Below are positions 18,913 through 19,821 of a stretch of 19,821 bases of DNA, piece after piece. Below the pieces are notes generated by a model, which was given only the letters and a program-made list of their open reading frames with translations, was not told the DNA's origin and made no database searches. Positions within the stretch are counted from its first letter, which is position 1; every line of letters begins with the position of its first letter. Source of the stretch: 2-01-FULL-41-26 sp964587505 (GTDB taxonomy: Bacteria; Patescibacteriota; Minisyncoccia; 2-02-FULL-40-12; GWA2-44-9); contig CAZPLD010000010.1 in NCBI GenBank assembly GCA_964587505.1, positions 1 through 19,821 on the forward strand. Reading direction: 5' to 3'. A program made the position numbers and the translations under genes.

Positions 18913-19536
18913 TTAAAGGTTAATTCCCGTTATGAGGCGGTACAGAATTGAGACCAACGGAAATATCAGCGGGAAAATAAAGATTAAAAAGACGAATAAC
19001 AGGGGCAAGCTATACCTATAGAGAAAGACTTTCAGGGCACTGAAGCGAGCCGGAAGAAATGTCATCAAAAGCCAATGGCCGTCAAGCGGCGGTATAGGAA
19101 AAAGATTGAAAATAGCCAACACAAGATTTAAAAGAATTATAAAAGAAAACAGTTCCGGTATCAGAGAGGACGTGAAGACATCAGGCATTAGACGCAAACT
19201 CAGTCCGAATATCAAAGCAAGAACAATATTAGAAGCTGGACCGGCAAGGGCAACTTTGGCAGGACCATATTTCTTGTCGCTTAAATTTTGCGGATTATAC
19301 GGGACAGGTTTTGCATAGCCGATAATAAACGGCGCCCGTGCTAAGAACAATAGCAGTGGTAAGAGCACGGAGCCAAACATGTCCAGGTGTTTTAATGGAT
19401 TTAACGTAAGACGGCCAAGGTTCTTGGCGGTAGGATCTCCTAAAGAATCAGCCATCAAGCCATGGCTAACTTCGTGGATAACCACGGAGTAAAGCAGAAC
19501 AATAATATAAAAAATGGGGAGTAATAATGTCTCCAT
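18913..19536 (-). CDS. M50-family site-2 protease-like membrane metalloprotease
   Basis: This is a membrane zinc protease of the site-2 type. The zinc motif HEVSH lies at residues 21-25 in the first membrane segment, followed by AGPASN (98-103) and the third-ligand motif FNLFPIPPLDG (143-153). There are about five to six hydrophobic segments and no PDZ domain. Length is 207 residues from the ATG at 19536. A TTG at 19572 would add 12 residues, but it coincides with a -35-like TTGATA, so I reject it. No SD is seen; a TAACAT box lies 7 nt upstream. The substrate is unknown; it is adjacent to, but divergent from, rpmB. Confidence 0.88.
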   Translation of the reverse strand: METLLLPIFYIIVLLYSVVIHEVSHGLMADSLGDPTAKNLGRLTLNPLKHLDMFGSVLLPLLLFLARAPFIIGYAKPVPYNPQNLSDKKYGPAKVALAGPASNIVLALIFGLSLRLMPDVFTSSLIPELFSFIILLNLVLAIFNLFPIPPLDGHWLLMTFLPARFSALKVFLYRYSLPLLFVFLIFIFPLIFPLVSILYRLITGINL

Positions 19537-19538
19537 AC

Positions 19539-19574
19539 TTGAAATGTTAGCAAGATTGGTGTATATTATCAACC
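19539..19574. promoter_or_regulatory. Overlapping divergent promoters between the M50 gene and rpmB
   Basis: Plus strand: TTGAAA (19539-19544), 17 nt, TATATT (19562-19567), 7 nt, ATG of rpmB. Minus strand: TTGATA (19572-19567), 17 nt, TAACAT (19549-19544), 7 nt, ATG of the M50 gene at 19536. Both would make leaderless mRNAs and their hexamers interleave. Neither gene has an SD. Confidence 0.55.
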
Positions 19575-19754
19575 ATGACTAAATGTCCTCGATGCGGAAA
19601 AAAACCTATCATGTCTACAACACGAGTTTTACTTCGCGGTCATTATAATCCGACTTCCAAGTCAAAGAGATATCCCAACCTCCAATGGGCTCGTATTGAT
19701 GGAAAAAGGATAAAGATCTGCACGGACTGCATCAAAACTCTCCACAAAAACTAA
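19575..19754 (+). CDS. rpmB: Large-subunit ribosomal protein L28 (bL28), zinc-ribbon type
   Basis: L28 is a small 50S protein at the surface near the E site. The translated 59 residues start MTKCPRCGKKPIMSTTRVLL and contain KRYPNLQWARIDGKRIKICT, matching the L28 pattern (Arg, Pro-Asn-Leu-Gln). Two CxxC pairs (Cys4/7, Cys49/52) suggest zinc binding. It is shorter than the 78-residue E. coli form. This is the first plus-strand gene, and tRNA-Pro follows after 12 nt, probably in the same transcript. Confidence 0.93.
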   Translation: MTKCPRCGKKPIMSTTRVLLRGHYNPTSKSKRYPNLQWARIDGKRIKICTDCIKTLHKN

Positions 19755-19766
19755 ATGATACTCTAT

Positions 19767-19821
19767 CGGGCTGTGGTATAACGGTATTACACATGGCTGG
19801 GGGTCATGTAACCCGGGTCCA
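19767..19821 (+). tRNA. tRNA-Pro(GGG), 3' end outside the window
   Basis: Acceptor CGGGCTG (19767-19773, C1 as in bacterial tRNA-Pro), T8 G9, D arm with GG at positions 18-19 and A14/A21, anticodon stem CATGG/TCATG (19792-19796, 19804-19808) with loop CTGGGGG, so the anticodon is GGG at 19799-19801. A four-base variable loop and T-stem strand CCGGG are followed by TCCA, where the window ends. The T loop would begin TCC rather than TTC. The second acceptor strand is not visible. Confidence 0.85.

Noticed and set aside
19537..19572. TTG start at 19572 for the M50 gene
   Set aside because: It adds 12 unrelated residues, lacks an SD, and overlaps a -35-like box; the ATG at 19536 fits better.

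Overview
The window looks like a chromosomal piece of a Candidate Phyla Radiation (Patescibacteria) genome, probably a parcubacterium-like lineage assembled from a metagenome. The reasons are a compact S10-spc-str ribosomal superoperon with no rpmD (L30), cysteine-rich small L28, L24 and S14 proteins, intergenic spacers filled with hairpins, and a 100-base run of N typical of a scaffold join. No species can be named from the sequence alone.

Almost everything is on the minus strand, so the transcription order runs from high to low coordinates. At the right end, an M50 intramembrane protease (18913-19536) is divergent from rpmB (L28) and a tRNA-Pro(GGG) cut by the window edge. Next come the str genes rpsL, rpsG and fusA, then two large inverted-repeat elements, a Phd/YefM-like 102-residue protein, tuf with its own promoter, and rpsJ. 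An insertion of about 0.8 kb follows (structured element, 62-residue protein, terminator and leader-like hairpins). The order then continues rplC, rplD, rplW, rplB, rpsS, rplV, rpsC, rplP, rpmC, (N gap), rpsQ, rplN, rplX, rplE, rpsN, rpsH, rplF, rplR, rpsE, rplO and secY. After secY a structured element and two small membrane-protein genes, each with promoter, SD and terminator, interrupt the usual secY-adk junction. A divergent adenylate kinase and the start of map close the window.

The genes form one functional unit: ribosomal proteins of both subunits, two elongation factors, the SecY translocon channel that receives nascent chains, and methionine aminopeptidase, which trims them.

The least ordinary content lies between the genes. 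At least two hairpin families recur with compensatory base changes. One palindromic repeat appears to lie in frame inside rplR. Four long rod-like or branched elements (about 130-210 nt) lie in intergenic gaps just downstream of fusA, rpsJ and secY. Several genes have a -10 box 6-7 nt from the start codon, which suggests leaderless mRNAs. The N gap hides both the end of rpmC and the true start of rpsQ.
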